Shown piece by piece: positions 51,312 through 59,408 of a stretch of 62,116 nt of DNA. This DNA is from Oscillospiraceae bacterium (GTDB taxonomy: Bacteria; Bacillota; Clostridia; Oscillospirales; Ruminococcaceae): contig SFJO01000013.1 in NCBI GenBank assembly GCA_004555865.1, positions 1 through 62,116 on the forward strand. The letters run 5' to 3'. Within the stretch, counting starts at the first letter, position 1; every line of letters starts with the position of its first letter. A program made the translations under genes and the position numbers. Below the pieces are notes generated by a model. The model was not told where the DNA came from. It saw nothing but the letters and a program-made list of their open reading frames with translations, and did not search any database.

Positions 51312-53057
51312 TCAGTCCTCTTCGCCGGGCATTTTCCAGCCACGGTGATCGGTGTGCAGCAGCTGTTCGGCCAGCTCGCTGTTGGGCTCGCCCAGATAGT
51401 CCTCATACAGGGCCTTTACCTGGGGGTTTTCGTGGGAGAAGCGCAGCGGCTGCACCCGGTCAATGCCGTACAGCACCTGGCCGCGCTGGTCTGCCAGTTC
51501 CCGGTCCTCCATGGAGATGGGCTGGCCGCCGCCGCCCACGCAGCCGCCGGGGCAGGCCATAACTTCCACAAAGTGGTAATGGGCCCGGCCGGCCAGCAGG
51601 TCCTCAATGAGGGCGCGGGCCTCGCCCAGGCCGCTGACGGCGGCGCAGTGCAGGGGCACACCGGCAATGGTGTAGGTGGCTTCCCACCGGCCTTTGCCGG
51701 GGCGCATGGCCCGGAAGGCGTCCGGGTCCGGCTCTTCGCCGGTGAGGGTGTAGGCTGCGGTGCGCAGGGCCGCCTCCATCACGCCGCCGGTGGCGCCGAA
51801 GATGACGCCTGCGCCGGTGAACACGCCCATGGGGCTGTCCAACCCTTCCTCCTGAAGGGTTTCGGGGGTGATTTTATCCGCCCGCACCATGCGCACAAAC
51901 TCCCGGGTGGTGAGGGCCAGATCCACATCCGGCCCGGCGGCGGTGGCCATGGTGGGCAGCTCGCATTCGGCCTTTTTGGCTACACAGGGCATGATGGACA
52001 CGCAGAAGATCTTTTTCGGGTTCACCCCGATGCGCTGGGCAAACCAGCTTTTGGCCACGCTGCCGAACATCTGCTGGGGGCTTTTTGCGGTGGAGAGCCG
52101 CCCCTGAAGCTGGGGATACTGGCCCTTCAGAAAGCGCACCCAGCCGGGGCAGCAGCTGGTAAACATGGGAGCGTGGTCCAGCTCGCCCTTTTTCAGCCGG
52201 GCGATCAGTTCGGCCGATTCCTCCATGATGGTCAGGTCGGCGGAGAAGTTGGTGTCAAACACATAGTCGAAGCCCAGTGCCCGCAGGGCGGCGGCCATCC
52301 GGTTGACGGTGGCCAGCTCCCGGGGCAGGCCCAGCGCTTCGCCCCAGGCTGCCCGCACGGCGGGGGCAATCTGCACCACGGTGATCTTCTCCGGGTCGGC
52401 CAGGGCGTCGAAGGCCTTCTGGGTGTCGTCCCGCTCCCGCAGGGCGCCCACGGGGCAGTGGGTGATGCACTGGCCGCAGAGGGCACACTCGGAGTCCTTG
52501 ATGACCCGATTGTGGGAGACGTCAATGGTGGTGCGCCCGCCGGTGCCGGCCAGATCCCAGATGTTCAGGCTCTGTACTTTGTCGCAGATCTGGATGCAGC
52601 GCATACATTTGATGCACTTCTGGGCATCCCGATACAGGGGGTAGGTGGTGGTCCAGGCGGCCCGCTGGCCGGTGGGCAGCTGGGTCTCGTAGGGCACCGA
52701 GAGAATGCCCAGGTCGTTGGCAATGGTCTGCAGGCGGCAGTTGCCGCTGCGCACGCAGGTGGCGCACTTGCAGTCATGCTGGGAGAGGATCAGCTCCACG
52801 TTCACCCGGCGGGTGCTGCGGGCGCGGGGGGAATTGGTGTGCACCACCATGCCATCCCGCACCGGGTTGTTGCAGGCGGTGACCATGGCATGTTCGCCCT
52901 CCACCTCCACACAGCACACCCGGCAGGCGGCGATTTCGTTGATGCCCTTTAAGTAGCACAGATGGGGGATGCTGATGCCGGCCGTGGCGGCGGCCTCCAG
53001 GATGGTGGTGCCCTGAGGCACGGTGACGGCCTGGCCGTTGATTGTGAGATTTACCAT
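51312..53057 (-). CDS. hydA: [FeFe] hydrogenase catalytic subunit
   Basis: 581 residues, group A form. From the N-terminus: a plant-type [2Fe-2S] domain (CRVCCVE, TACNNPV), a His-Cys3 [4Fe-4S] segment (HDCKCATCVRSGNC), two [4Fe-4S] clusters (CIKCMRCIQICD; CALCGQCITHCPVG), and the H-cluster with L1 TSCCPGW, L2 MPCVAKKAE and L3 MACPGGCVGGGGQP. It makes or oxidises H2. It starts within the last 7 bases of the upstream flavoprotein gene. The maturases HydE, HydF and HydG are not in the window. Confidence 0.96.
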   Translation of the reverse strand: MVNLTINGQAVTVPQGTTILEAAATAGISIPHLCYLKGINEIAACRVCCVEVEGEHAMVTACNNPVRDGMVVHTNSPRARSTRRVNVELILSQHDCKCATCVRSGNCRLQTIANDLGILSVPYETQLPTGQRAAWTTTYPLYRDAQKCIKCMRCIQICDKVQSLNIWDLAGTGGRTTIDVSHNRVIKDSECALCGQCITHCPVGALRERDDTQKAFDALADPEKITVVQIAPAVRAAWGEALGLPRELATVNRMAAALRALGFDYVFDTNFSADLTIMEESAELIARLKKGELDHAPMFTSCCPGWVRFLKGQYPQLQGRLSTAKSPQQMFGSVAKSWFAQRIGVNPKKIFCVSIMPCVAKKAECELPTMATAAGPDVDLALTTREFVRMVRADKITPETLQEEGLDSPMGVFTGAGVIFGATGGVMEAALRTAAYTLTGEEPDPDAFRAMRPGKGRWEATYTIAGVPLHCAAVSGLGEARALIEDLLAGRAHYHFVEVMACPGGCVGGGGQPISMEDRELADQRGQVLYGIDRVQPLRFSHENPQVKALYEDYLGEPNSELAEQLLHTDHRGWKMPGEED

Positions 53058-54886
53058 TCCGTTTTCCTCCCTCCCTTAAAGATGCCGTAGCCGAAGTGGT
53101 CGCACCGCAGGCAGCGGCTGGCCTCCTGCTGGGCTTCCTCGTCGCTCATGCCCAGCTTCACCAGCTCAAAGTCGTACTTGCAGTCGGTCAGGCTGCGGTT
53201 GGTCAGGTTTACGCGGCCGCAGGGGGGCGTGTTGGTCAGGTGGGCGGGCGGAATCTCCACATCGCAGCGGATCTTGTGGGTGTAACCCAGGAAGGCGTCG
53301 ATGTTGTCAGCGGCCACCTTGCCCGCGGCCACCGCCCGGATGACGGTGGCGGGACCGGACACTGCGTCGCCGCCCGCAAACACGTTCTTCACGCCGGGCA
53401 CGGCGCTGGTCAGGTCCGCCAGAATGGTGCCCCGATGGGTGGCCACGCCAATGGCCTCAAAGGGCTGGGCCTCGATGGATTGGCCGATGGCCACGATGAT
53501 GTAATCACAGGGGATGCGCTGGGGCGGGCAGTTGGCCTTTACCGGGGCGGGGCGGCCGTCCCGCCCGTAGGGGCCGATGTGCTGGGGCTGGGTCCACAGG
53601 GCGGCCACCTTGCCCTCTTCGTCCGCCTCAATGCGGCTGGGGGCCTGCAGGGGCAGAATTTGGCAGCCCTCGCCGATGGCCTCCTCGATCTCCTCCGAGA
53701 GGGCGGTCATGTCCTCAATGCGGCGGCGGTACACACAGGTCACGCTGGCCGCACCCAGGCGCTGGGCGGTGCGGGTGGCGTCCATGGAGACGTTGCCGCC
53801 GCCGATGACGCAGACCCGCTTACCGGCAAAATCCGGTGCGTGGCCCTCGCCGATGCTGCGCAGCATCTCCACGGCGCTGAGCACGCCCACGGAGTCTTCG
53901 CCCTCGATGCCGAGCTTTTTGTCACCGGAAGCACCGATGGACAGGTACACCGCGTCGTACTGCTTCTGGATGTCGGCCATGGAAATGTCCTGCCCGACGG
54001 CCACGCCGGTGCGCACCTGTACCCCGGCGGAGAGGATGAAGTTGATGTCCCGGTCCAGCACGTTCTGGGGCAGGCGATAGTCCGGGATGCCGTACCGAAG
54101 CATACCGCCCAGCTTGGGCAGCTTGTCGTATACGGTGACCGAGTGGCCCATCAGAGAAAGATAATAGGCGGCGGTCAGGCCGCCGGGGCCGCCGCCGATG
54201 ACGGCGATCTGCTTGCCGGTGGCCTCGGCCCGCTGGGGCGGCTCCATGGAGGAGGCGTGATCCACCGCGTAGCGCTTCAGGCCGCAGATGTTCACGGCAT
54301 CGTCCACCATGCGGCGGCGGCAGTGGTTCTCACAGGGGTGCTCGCACACATAGGCGCAGGTAAAGGGGAAGGGATTGTCTTTGCGGATCAGGCGCACGGC
54401 ATCGTCGTAGCGGCCTGCCCGCACCAGCGAGATGTAGCCGGGAATGTCCACATGGGCCGGGCACACCGAGACGCAGGGCACCGGGTGGCCCAGGCTGCAG
54501 ATGCAGCGGCCATGCAGCACGTGCTCCTCGTAATCTTCCCGGAAGCCCCGTACCCCCTTCAGCACCATATGGGCAGCCTCATAGCCGATGGCGCAGTCCG
54601 CCGAGTCGGCGATGACCTGGGCGGTGCGCTCGATCAGATCAATGGTTTCCAGGGTGGCGGTGCGGTCCAGCACGCTCTCGATCAGAACGGCCAGCTGGCC
54701 CAGGCCCACCCGGCAGGGTACGCATTTGCCGCAGGTCTGCGCGTGGGAAAGGCGCACGAAGTTCAGCGCCATGTCCACCGGGCACAGCCCCGGCGAAGAG
54801 GCGTTGATGCGCCTGCCCATCTCCCGGTAAAGGCCGTTCAGAACGATCTGGGCCTGGCCGGGATGTTCAATGGAAAGTCGGCTCAA
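53051..54886 (-). CDS. NuoF-tail/GltD-type flavoprotein, hydrogenase partner
   Basis: 611 residues. Residues about 45-100 match the end of NuoF (TCGKCVPC and SADCAIG give four cluster cysteines 52, 55, 58, 98). Residues about 125-200 match the GltD N-terminal two-cluster domain (CVSVCPAHVDIPGYI; CAYVCEHPCENHC). Then follow an FAD site (GGGPGG, 231-236) and an NAD(P) site (VIGGGNVSMDA). It should pass electrons between NAD(P)H and HydA. The start is TTG 54886 after AAAGGGGG; an in-frame extension to 55039 would cross the promoter. It lacks the FMN/NADH domain of NuoF. Confidence 0.88.
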   Translation of the reverse strand: MSRLSIEHPGQAQIVLNGLYREMGRRINASSPGLCPVDMALNFVRLSHAQTCGKCVPCRVGLGQLAVLIESVLDRTATLETIDLIERTAQVIADSADCAIGYEAAHMVLKGVRGFREDYEEHVLHGRCICSLGHPVPCVSVCPAHVDIPGYISLVRAGRYDDAVRLIRKDNPFPFTCAYVCEHPCENHCRRRMVDDAVNICGLKRYAVDHASSMEPPQRAEATGKQIAVIGGGPGGLTAAYYLSLMGHSVTVYDKLPKLGGMLRYGIPDYRLPQNVLDRDINFILSAGVQVRTGVAVGQDISMADIQKQYDAVYLSIGASGDKKLGIEGEDSVGVLSAVEMLRSIGEGHAPDFAGKRVCVIGGGNVSMDATRTAQRLGAASVTCVYRRRIEDMTALSEEIEEAIGEGCQILPLQAPSRIEADEEGKVAALWTQPQHIGPYGRDGRPAPVKANCPPQRIPCDYIIVAIGQSIEAQPFEAIGVATHRGTILADLTSAVPGVKNVFAGGDAVSGPATVIRAVAAGKVAADNIDAFLGYTHKIRCDVEIPPAHLTNTPPCGRVNLTNRSLTDCKYDFELVKLGMSDEEAQQEASRCLRCDHFGYGIFKGGRKTEW

Positions 54887-55019
54887 AAAAATTCCCCCTT
54901 TGGTTCTGCCGCAAAACGGCAGACAGTCGGGCATATGCCCGTGCAAACAGGCGGCGCGCAGGCGAGGGGCACACGCAGAATCTGAGCGCGGCCGGATGCA
55001 GCCGACACGCCTTTTTATT

Positions 55020-55060
55020 ATTGTAAAACAAAAGTGCATACGGGGTCAAGAAAAGTGCAT
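55020..55060 (-). promoter_or_regulatory. Hydrogenase operon promoter with twin repeats
   Basis: Minus strand: -35 TTGACC (55049-55044), 18-bp spacer, -10 TACAAT (55025-55020). AAAAGTGCAT occurs at 55030-55039 and 55051-55060, 21 bases apart and on either side of the -35. Confidence 0.65.
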
Positions 55061-55100
55061 GAACTGAGAGGAAAAATGGGAAATATCCGGAAAAGTGGGC

Positions 55101-55157
55101 AAAAAAATCCGCCGCCCTGCCGGGGGAATGGCAGAGCGGCGGGAAGCCTTCAAATTG
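55101..55157 (-). ncRNA. Possible tiny RNA upstream of the hydrogenase operon
   Basis: A minus-strand promoter (-35 TTGTTT 55191-55186, 17-bp spacer, -10 TATAAT 55168-55163) would start near 55156. It meets at once a hairpin formed by CCGCCGC.CTGCC (142-130 side) and GGCAG.GCGGCGG, followed by ATTTTTTT at about 55107-55101. The product would be about 55 bases. Confidence 0.4.
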
Positions 55158-55267
55158 CTCTTATTATATAAAAGTGAGTCGGGGAAAACAAGACGGAGCC
55201 AAAGGCAAAAACACACTGGATTGCGAAAAAATCACAAAATCCGAAGAAAACTACGGCAAATCTGCAC

Positions 55268-55296
55268 TTGTGGTAAAAACAGCGCGGCGCTATACT
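55268..55296 (+). promoter_or_regulatory. Promoter of the small hydrolase gene
   Basis: -35 TTGTGG (55268-55273), 17-bp spacer, -10 TATACT (55291-55296). Confidence 0.65.
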
Positions 55297-55352
55297 GAAA
55301 AAAGCTCGAAGAAGAGAAGTACACAAAAATCAGCGCGAAACGGAGGATTTTT

Positions 55353-55901
55353 ATGAAACTGGCGGTCGTGTTCCCGGGTATTGGCTATCATGCAGACAAA
55401 CCCCTGCTGTATTACAGCAAAAAGCTGGCGGCCCAGGCGGGCTGGAAGGTGGTGGAGGTGGCCTACGGCGCATTTCCAGACCGGGTGAAGGGGGACCGGG
55501 CCAAAATGGAGGAATCCTTCCGCATTGCCATGGAGGGGGCGGAAAAGACCCTGGCCGGGCTGGATCAGACGGGGCCGCTGCTGTTCCTTTCCAAAAGCGT
55601 AGGCACCATTGTGGGGGCGGCCTATGCCCAGGCCCATGGGCTGAAACCGGCGCAGGTGCTGTATACCCCGCTGCAGGACACCTTCCGATTTCCGGTGCAG
55701 GGCATTGCGTTCCACGGCACGGCGGACAGCTGGGTGGAGGACGAACAGGCGCTTGGGCAGGCTTGCGCGGCCCAACAGGTGCCGCTGTATTTGACCCCCG
55801 GCGGGAACCACTCGCTGGAGACCGGAGATGCCCTGAAAGACCTGGAAGCGCTGGAGCAGGTGATGCGCCGGACAAAGGCATATCTGGACACATTGGCGTA
55901 A
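55353..55901 (+). CDS. Small alpha/beta hydrolase
   Basis: 182 residues. FLSKSVGTIVG holds the predicted nucleophile Ser in an S-K-S-x-G-type elbow, FHGTADSWV supplies the Asp loop and GGNHSLE the His. It is close to the short dienelactone-hydrolase-like group with unknown substrates. ACGGAGGATTTTT gives the ribosome binding site. Confidence 0.82.
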   Translation: MKLAVVFPGIGYHADKPLLYYSKKLAAQAGWKVVEVAYGAFPDRVKGDRAKMEESFRIAMEGAEKTLAGLDQTGPLLFLSKSVGTIVGAAYAQAHGLKPAQVLYTPLQDTFRFPVQGIAFHGTADSWVEDEQALGQACAAQQVPLYLTPGGNHSLETGDALKDLEALEQVMRRTKAYLDTLA

Positions 55902-56520
55902 ATCAAAGCCGCCCGGCCCCGCGAAACCGAGGGAAGAATGTCGGAAATCCTGGAAAACCCGCGAAAAATGCAGAAAACCCGGCGGGGATTTTCAGAAACG
56001 GCGGCGGAATACGGAAACGGAACAAGCTGGAATCAATTTTGCCCGAAGCGTGGTTGATAGACTTGGCCACTGAAGCGGCCTTATGCGTGCCGCGCTGCCG
56101 AAAGATCCGAAGTGTTGCCCGAAAAGAGGGCCGCTGCCCTGAAATTTCCGGCGCACAGGGCGAAGCCGGCTGGGAGCAATTGCAAAAAAGAAATGAAAAA
56201 CGGACGGATGTGCAACCGGATAAAATGGCAGAGCAGCGCAAGATTTTATAGATGACAAAGGAAGGCGTCAGAAAAAACCGCGATAAATGGCGTGAAAATG
56301 AAAATTGTGAAATTGCCCAAAAATGAAAGTCTAAAATGTGTTGCACAAACGTGCATAAAAGTGAAATTTTATGCTAATTTGTGCGTGACTTCTACAAAGA
56401 AATTTTGAAAAACCTGCAATGCACCGATGCTGCGCCGGGGCAGCCCCGTATCCGGCCAGAGCATCCGGCATGATTCCGGGCATGGAGGGAGAGCCCGGCG
56501 GCGTTTTTCGCGGAAGGAGC
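55902..56520 (+). other. 619-base A-rich stretch
   Basis: No gene with a ribosome binding site is visible. Near its end is a nested palindrome at 56343-56384 before the DUF6514-like gene. Confidence 0.55.
56343..56384. promoter_or_regulatory. Nested palindrome upstream of the DUF6514-like gene
   Basis: Outer arms GCACAAA (56343-56349) / TTTGTGC (56378-56384) and inner arms GCATAAAA (56353-56360) / TTTTATGC (56367-56374). It is AT-rich with no T-tract and looks like an operator or a stable RNA stem. Confidence 0.55.
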
Positions 56521-56757
56521 GTGACGTTCATTTTTCGGTATGCACTTATAAGCGAGCAGCTGTTCTCTTCCGAGCTGGGGCACTACCGTTCGTTTGGAAT
56601 CCGAGCATTTCAAAAAACGGAATGCGGATGGAGAGAGGTTGCTTTTGTCTCGGATGTTTCCACGGACCGAGCGGCCGTGGAGCAGTTGGCCCGGCGCTGC
56701 ACCGAGGGCCAGCTGGACCCCATTCACCTGCTGGATGTGGTGGAGGATGCGCTTTGA
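56521..56757 (+). CDS. Small DUF6514-like protein
   Basis: 78 residues from GTG 56521. The pattern YRSFGIRAFQ...VSDVSTDRAAVEQLARRC and DPIHLLDVVEDAL at the end fits the small Clostridial DUF6514 family, of unknown function. The start is uncertain: GGAAGGAG (56512-56519) is only one base before GTG, while ATG 56482 has no ribosome binding site. A start at an unusual codon such as ATT 56530 cannot be ruled out. It lies 340 bases before the sigma factor gene. Confidence 0.6.
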   Translation: MTFIFRYALISEQLFSSELGHYRSFGIRAFQKTECGWREVAFVSDVSTDRAAVEQLARRCTEGQLDPIHLLDVVEDAL

Positions 56758-57100
56758 GTACCGGCCTTTTCCGTGCGCAGAAGGGTGCTTGCGCCGCGCG
56801 GTTCTGACGCAGGGGAACCCGGATTTTCAGGGGCGGCTGCAAGCCCATGGCGGCCGGCCCGGGCAGAGGCGGAATCTGCCCGAAAAAACAGCACCGGTGG
56901 CCTGCCGGTGAAACGAGGGAAACTGCCCATGCGGCAATCGGCCGCTGAAAGGGGGCGGGGGCGAGGCGCGCGGCGTACCGCCCAGGTTGGTTTGGCGGAA
57001 TAAGGCGGATTGAAAGAGGCCAGACCAGGATGAAACAGGCCGAAGGCGAACGAAAAGGAACGACCGGAGGGCCGTTCCCCGAAAAAAGAGGAAGGTTGTT
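56758..57100 (+). other. 343-base stretch before the sigma factor gene
   Basis: GC-rich, with one hairpin CACCGG/CCGGTG (about 56890-56909). I see no gene or clear promoter. Confidence 0.5.
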
Positions 57101-57652
57101 ATGAGTAGGGAACTAATAAAACCGACCAGCGAAGAAGCGGAAAAATGGGAGCGAATCTACTTGGCATACGGCGCGCAGCTGTATGCCTATGCGATAAAAA
57201 CGATGGGAAACCGGCAAGACGCGGAGGACGCCCTGCAGGCCACCTTTTTGAAGATCTCGCAGAACCTGCATCGCATTTCTCTGGTAAACGACAGCCGGAC
57301 CTTCAACTACATTTACACGATTCTGCAAAACTATATGCGGGATCAGTACCGGAGGCGAAGCCGCTGGCGGGAGGAATCGCTGGAAACGAGGGAGCTTGCC
57401 GGCGATTCACCGGGCTCGGAGCAGGAGGTGGATGAAATTGTACTGCAGAAGCTGCGGTTTGAAGAGGTTGCGGCCTATGTTGCACAAATGGATGAAAAGT
57501 ACCGCCTGCCCTTTGTGCTGAAGTATTACAATCACTTTACTGAAGATGAGATCGCGGACACACTGGATCTGCCCAAAGGGGCGATTGCGGTGCGGATTTT
57601 TCGCGCTAAAAAGAAAATTCAGAATTACATTCTGCAAAAAGAAGGGGAGTAG
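57101..57652 (+). CDS. ECF-type sigma-70 factor
   Basis: 183 residues. Region 2 (about 15-85; LYAYAIKTMGNRQDAEDALQATFLKI, FNYIYTILQNYMRDQYRRRSR) and region 4 (about 125-178; LPFVLKYYNHFTEDEIADTLDLPKGAIAVRIFRAKKKI) are joined by an acidic linker, with no regions 1 or 3. It directs RNA polymerase to an unknown regulon. AGAGGAAGG precedes ATG 57101. A 58-codon gene follows 3 bases later. Confidence 0.92.
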   Translation: MSRELIKPTSEEAEKWERIYLAYGAQLYAYAIKTMGNRQDAEDALQATFLKISQNLHRISLVNDSRTFNYIYTILQNYMRDQYRRRSRWREESLETRELAGDSPGSEQEVDEIVLQKLRFEEVAAYVAQMDEKYRLPFVLKYYNHFTEDEIADTLDLPKGAIAVRIFRAKKKIQNYILQKEGE

Positions 57653-57655
57653 GAG

Positions 57656-57832
57656 ATGGCATCGGGCGAGACAAAAAACCAGGCGCTTTACGAGCAGTTG
57701 GCCGCAGCCTGTGCAGAAAATGAGCGGGCCGGTGTGGAACACTGCGCCGGGCAGGGCGATGTGCCGATGTGTTCGGAGCAGTTTGAAACCGCGATGGAAC
57801 GGATCGTGCTGCAGCTGAACGAGCGGCCGTAG
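57656..57832 (+). CDS. Short partner of the sigma factor, possibly a truncated anti-sigma
   Basis: 58 residues, starting 3 bases after the sigma gene with GGGGAGTAGGAG before ATG. The sequence (ALYEQLAAACAENERAG...CSEQFETAMERIVLQL) is acidic and helical and resembles the cytosolic N-terminus of Clostridial membrane anti-sigma factors, where a SEEFE..ME pattern precedes the membrane helix. Here the frame ends at TAG before any membrane segment. It may be a soluble anti-sigma or a remnant. It contains two Cys pairs of no clear motif. Confidence 0.6.
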   Translation: MASGETKNQALYEQLAAACAENERAGVEHCAGQGDVPMCSEQFETAMERIVLQLNERP

Positions 57833-58168
57833 CACCGGCAGCCGGGCGCAAGCGGGCCGGAAGCCTGCCCGGAGCACAAGCCGGAGCCCCCGGCGGCCGG
57901 CGAGCAGGGGTAAGGCGCGCAGAAACGGACGGTGAAGAAGAAAACGCGCGCATATTCGCCCGCTTTTTGAAATTCGGGCGGCAAAAGGAATTGCGTTTTG
58001 CTTCAGGTATGCTATAATGAATAAAATTGGGGAGTTGCAGAAAAAAGCGATTTCCCGACAAGATAGCGGATGCTTGATTATTTGTAACAATTTGATGCGC
58101 ATTTGGTTGATATGCGGGAAATGCCCCACACCCCAGTGCGGAACGGATGGAACCGGGGAGGATGAGGC
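57833..58168 (+). other. 336-base stretch before the polymerase gene
   Basis: Contains the promoter at 57991-58018 and a leader of about 145 bases without recognised structure. Confidence 0.5.
57991..58018 (+). promoter_or_regulatory. Promoter of the polysaccharide locus
   Basis: -35 TTGCGT (57991-57996), 16-bp spacer, extended -10 TGC-TATAAT (58013-58018). Confidence 0.68.
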
Positions 58169-59272
58169 ATGAAGCTGACAAACTACTGGCTGCTGTTGGT
58201 CTGGCTGGCCGCAGGCGGTGCCATGCTGGCACTGCTGTGCCCGAAAAAGGCGGTGGACCTGCCGGACCGGCCGAAGCGGCGCTGGGGGCGGCTGCCCACA
58301 GCCCTGCTGGCGGCGCCGTATGTGGTCTGGGCAGGCAGCAGAGCTTACTTTGGCGACACCGAGAACTACCGCCAGGCATTTCTGGAAGCTCCCGCGGCGC
58401 TGGACCAGATCCCGGCCTATCTGGCCGGACACACCAAGGACCAGGGCTTTTCGGTGCTGATGATCCTGCTGAAAGCGGTGATTGGCAGCCGGGATGAGCT
58501 GTTTTTCCTGCTGGTGGCGGCGTTTCAGATGTACTGCGTAATGCGCTTTTTCCGCCGCTGTTCCGAAGATCTGTGGCTGTGCCTGTTCATGTTTGTGGCT
58601 TCCACTGACTATATGTCCTGGATGTTCAACGGAATGCGCCAGTTCATTGCCGTGTGCATTACGCTGGGGGCGTTTTCCTACATGTTGGAAAAGCGGTATG
58701 TGCCGGTGATCGGGCTGATCCTTCTGGCGGCCACGATACATGGTTCGGCGCTGCTGATGCTGCCGCTGGTGTTTGTGATTCAGGGCCGGGCCTGGAACCG
58801 GCGCACGCTGCTGCTCATTGCGGCGGTGTGCACGGCCATTCTGTTCATGGGGCAGTTTACCGATGTGCTGGACAATCTGCTGGCCGAAACCCAGTACAGC
58901 GACATTGTGACCAACGAGATCTGGCAGCACGACGACGGCACCAACCTGCTGCGGGTGCTGTTTTATTCCATTCCGGCGCTGCTGGCCCTGTGGGGCCACC
59001 GCTATGTGGAACAAGCGGATTCCCCGCTGGTGAACGCCTGCGTGAACTGCTCGATCTGCACGGCAATGATTTATCTGCTCAGTGCATTTTCTTCGGGCAT
59101 TTATGTGGGGCGGCTGCCCATCTACACCACGCTGCAGGGATATGCGGTGGTGCCCTGGCTGTTGAAAAATATGTTCACAAAAGAGTCGGAAGCCATGGTT
59201 CGGGTGGGGCTGATCGGCGGCTTTTTGATGTTTTTCTACTACCAGATGCATGTGACGTGGGGGATTTTGTGA
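58169..59272 (+). CDS. EpsG-family polysaccharide polymerase-like membrane protein
   Basis: 367 residues with about ten membrane helices. FGDTENYRQAF after the second helix and MFNGMRQFIAVCITL are the EpsG/Wzy-like motifs (D-T-xxY and NxxRQ). Such proteins join repeat units of exported polysaccharide outside the membrane. It starts a locus with three glycosyltransferases. GGGGAGGATGAGGC precedes ATG 58169. Confidence 0.85.
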   Translation: MKLTNYWLLLVWLAAGGAMLALLCPKKAVDLPDRPKRRWGRLPTALLAAPYVVWAGSRAYFGDTENYRQAFLEAPAALDQIPAYLAGHTKDQGFSVLMILLKAVIGSRDELFFLLVAAFQMYCVMRFFRRCSEDLWLCLFMFVASTDYMSWMFNGMRQFIAVCITLGAFSYMLEKRYVPVIGLILLAATIHGSALLMLPLVFVIQGRAWNRRTLLLIAAVCTAILFMGQFTDVLDNLLAETQYSDIVTNEIWQHDDGTNLLRVLFYSIPALLALWGHRYVEQADSPLVNACVNCSICTAMIYLLSAFSSGIYVGRLPIYTTLQGYAVVPWLLKNMFTKESEAMVRVGLIGGFLMFFYYQMHVTWGIL

Positions 59273-59408
59273 GAAGGAAAATGTACTGTGCTTGGGGGAT
59301 TCTCTGGATGAGGCTCCACATATCCATGTGTTCTGAAACAGAATGTTTCGCAATGACTTGGTGACAGCACCCCCAGAGCACTGAGCAGATCATACCAATG
59401 GAGGGGTT

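Larger units (their letters stand above)
54887..55352. other. 466-base divergent region before the hydrogenase operon
   Basis: Holds the hydrogenase promoter with twin repeats, a minus-strand promoter with hairpin (possible tiny RNA) and the promoter of the hydrolase gene on the plus strand. No gene is visible. Confidence 0.6.

Noticed and set aside
56427..56807. An alternative frame of 126 codons over the DUF6514-like gene
   Set aside because: Cys/Gly/Arg-rich, no family features, while the other frame gives a coherent acidic small protein.
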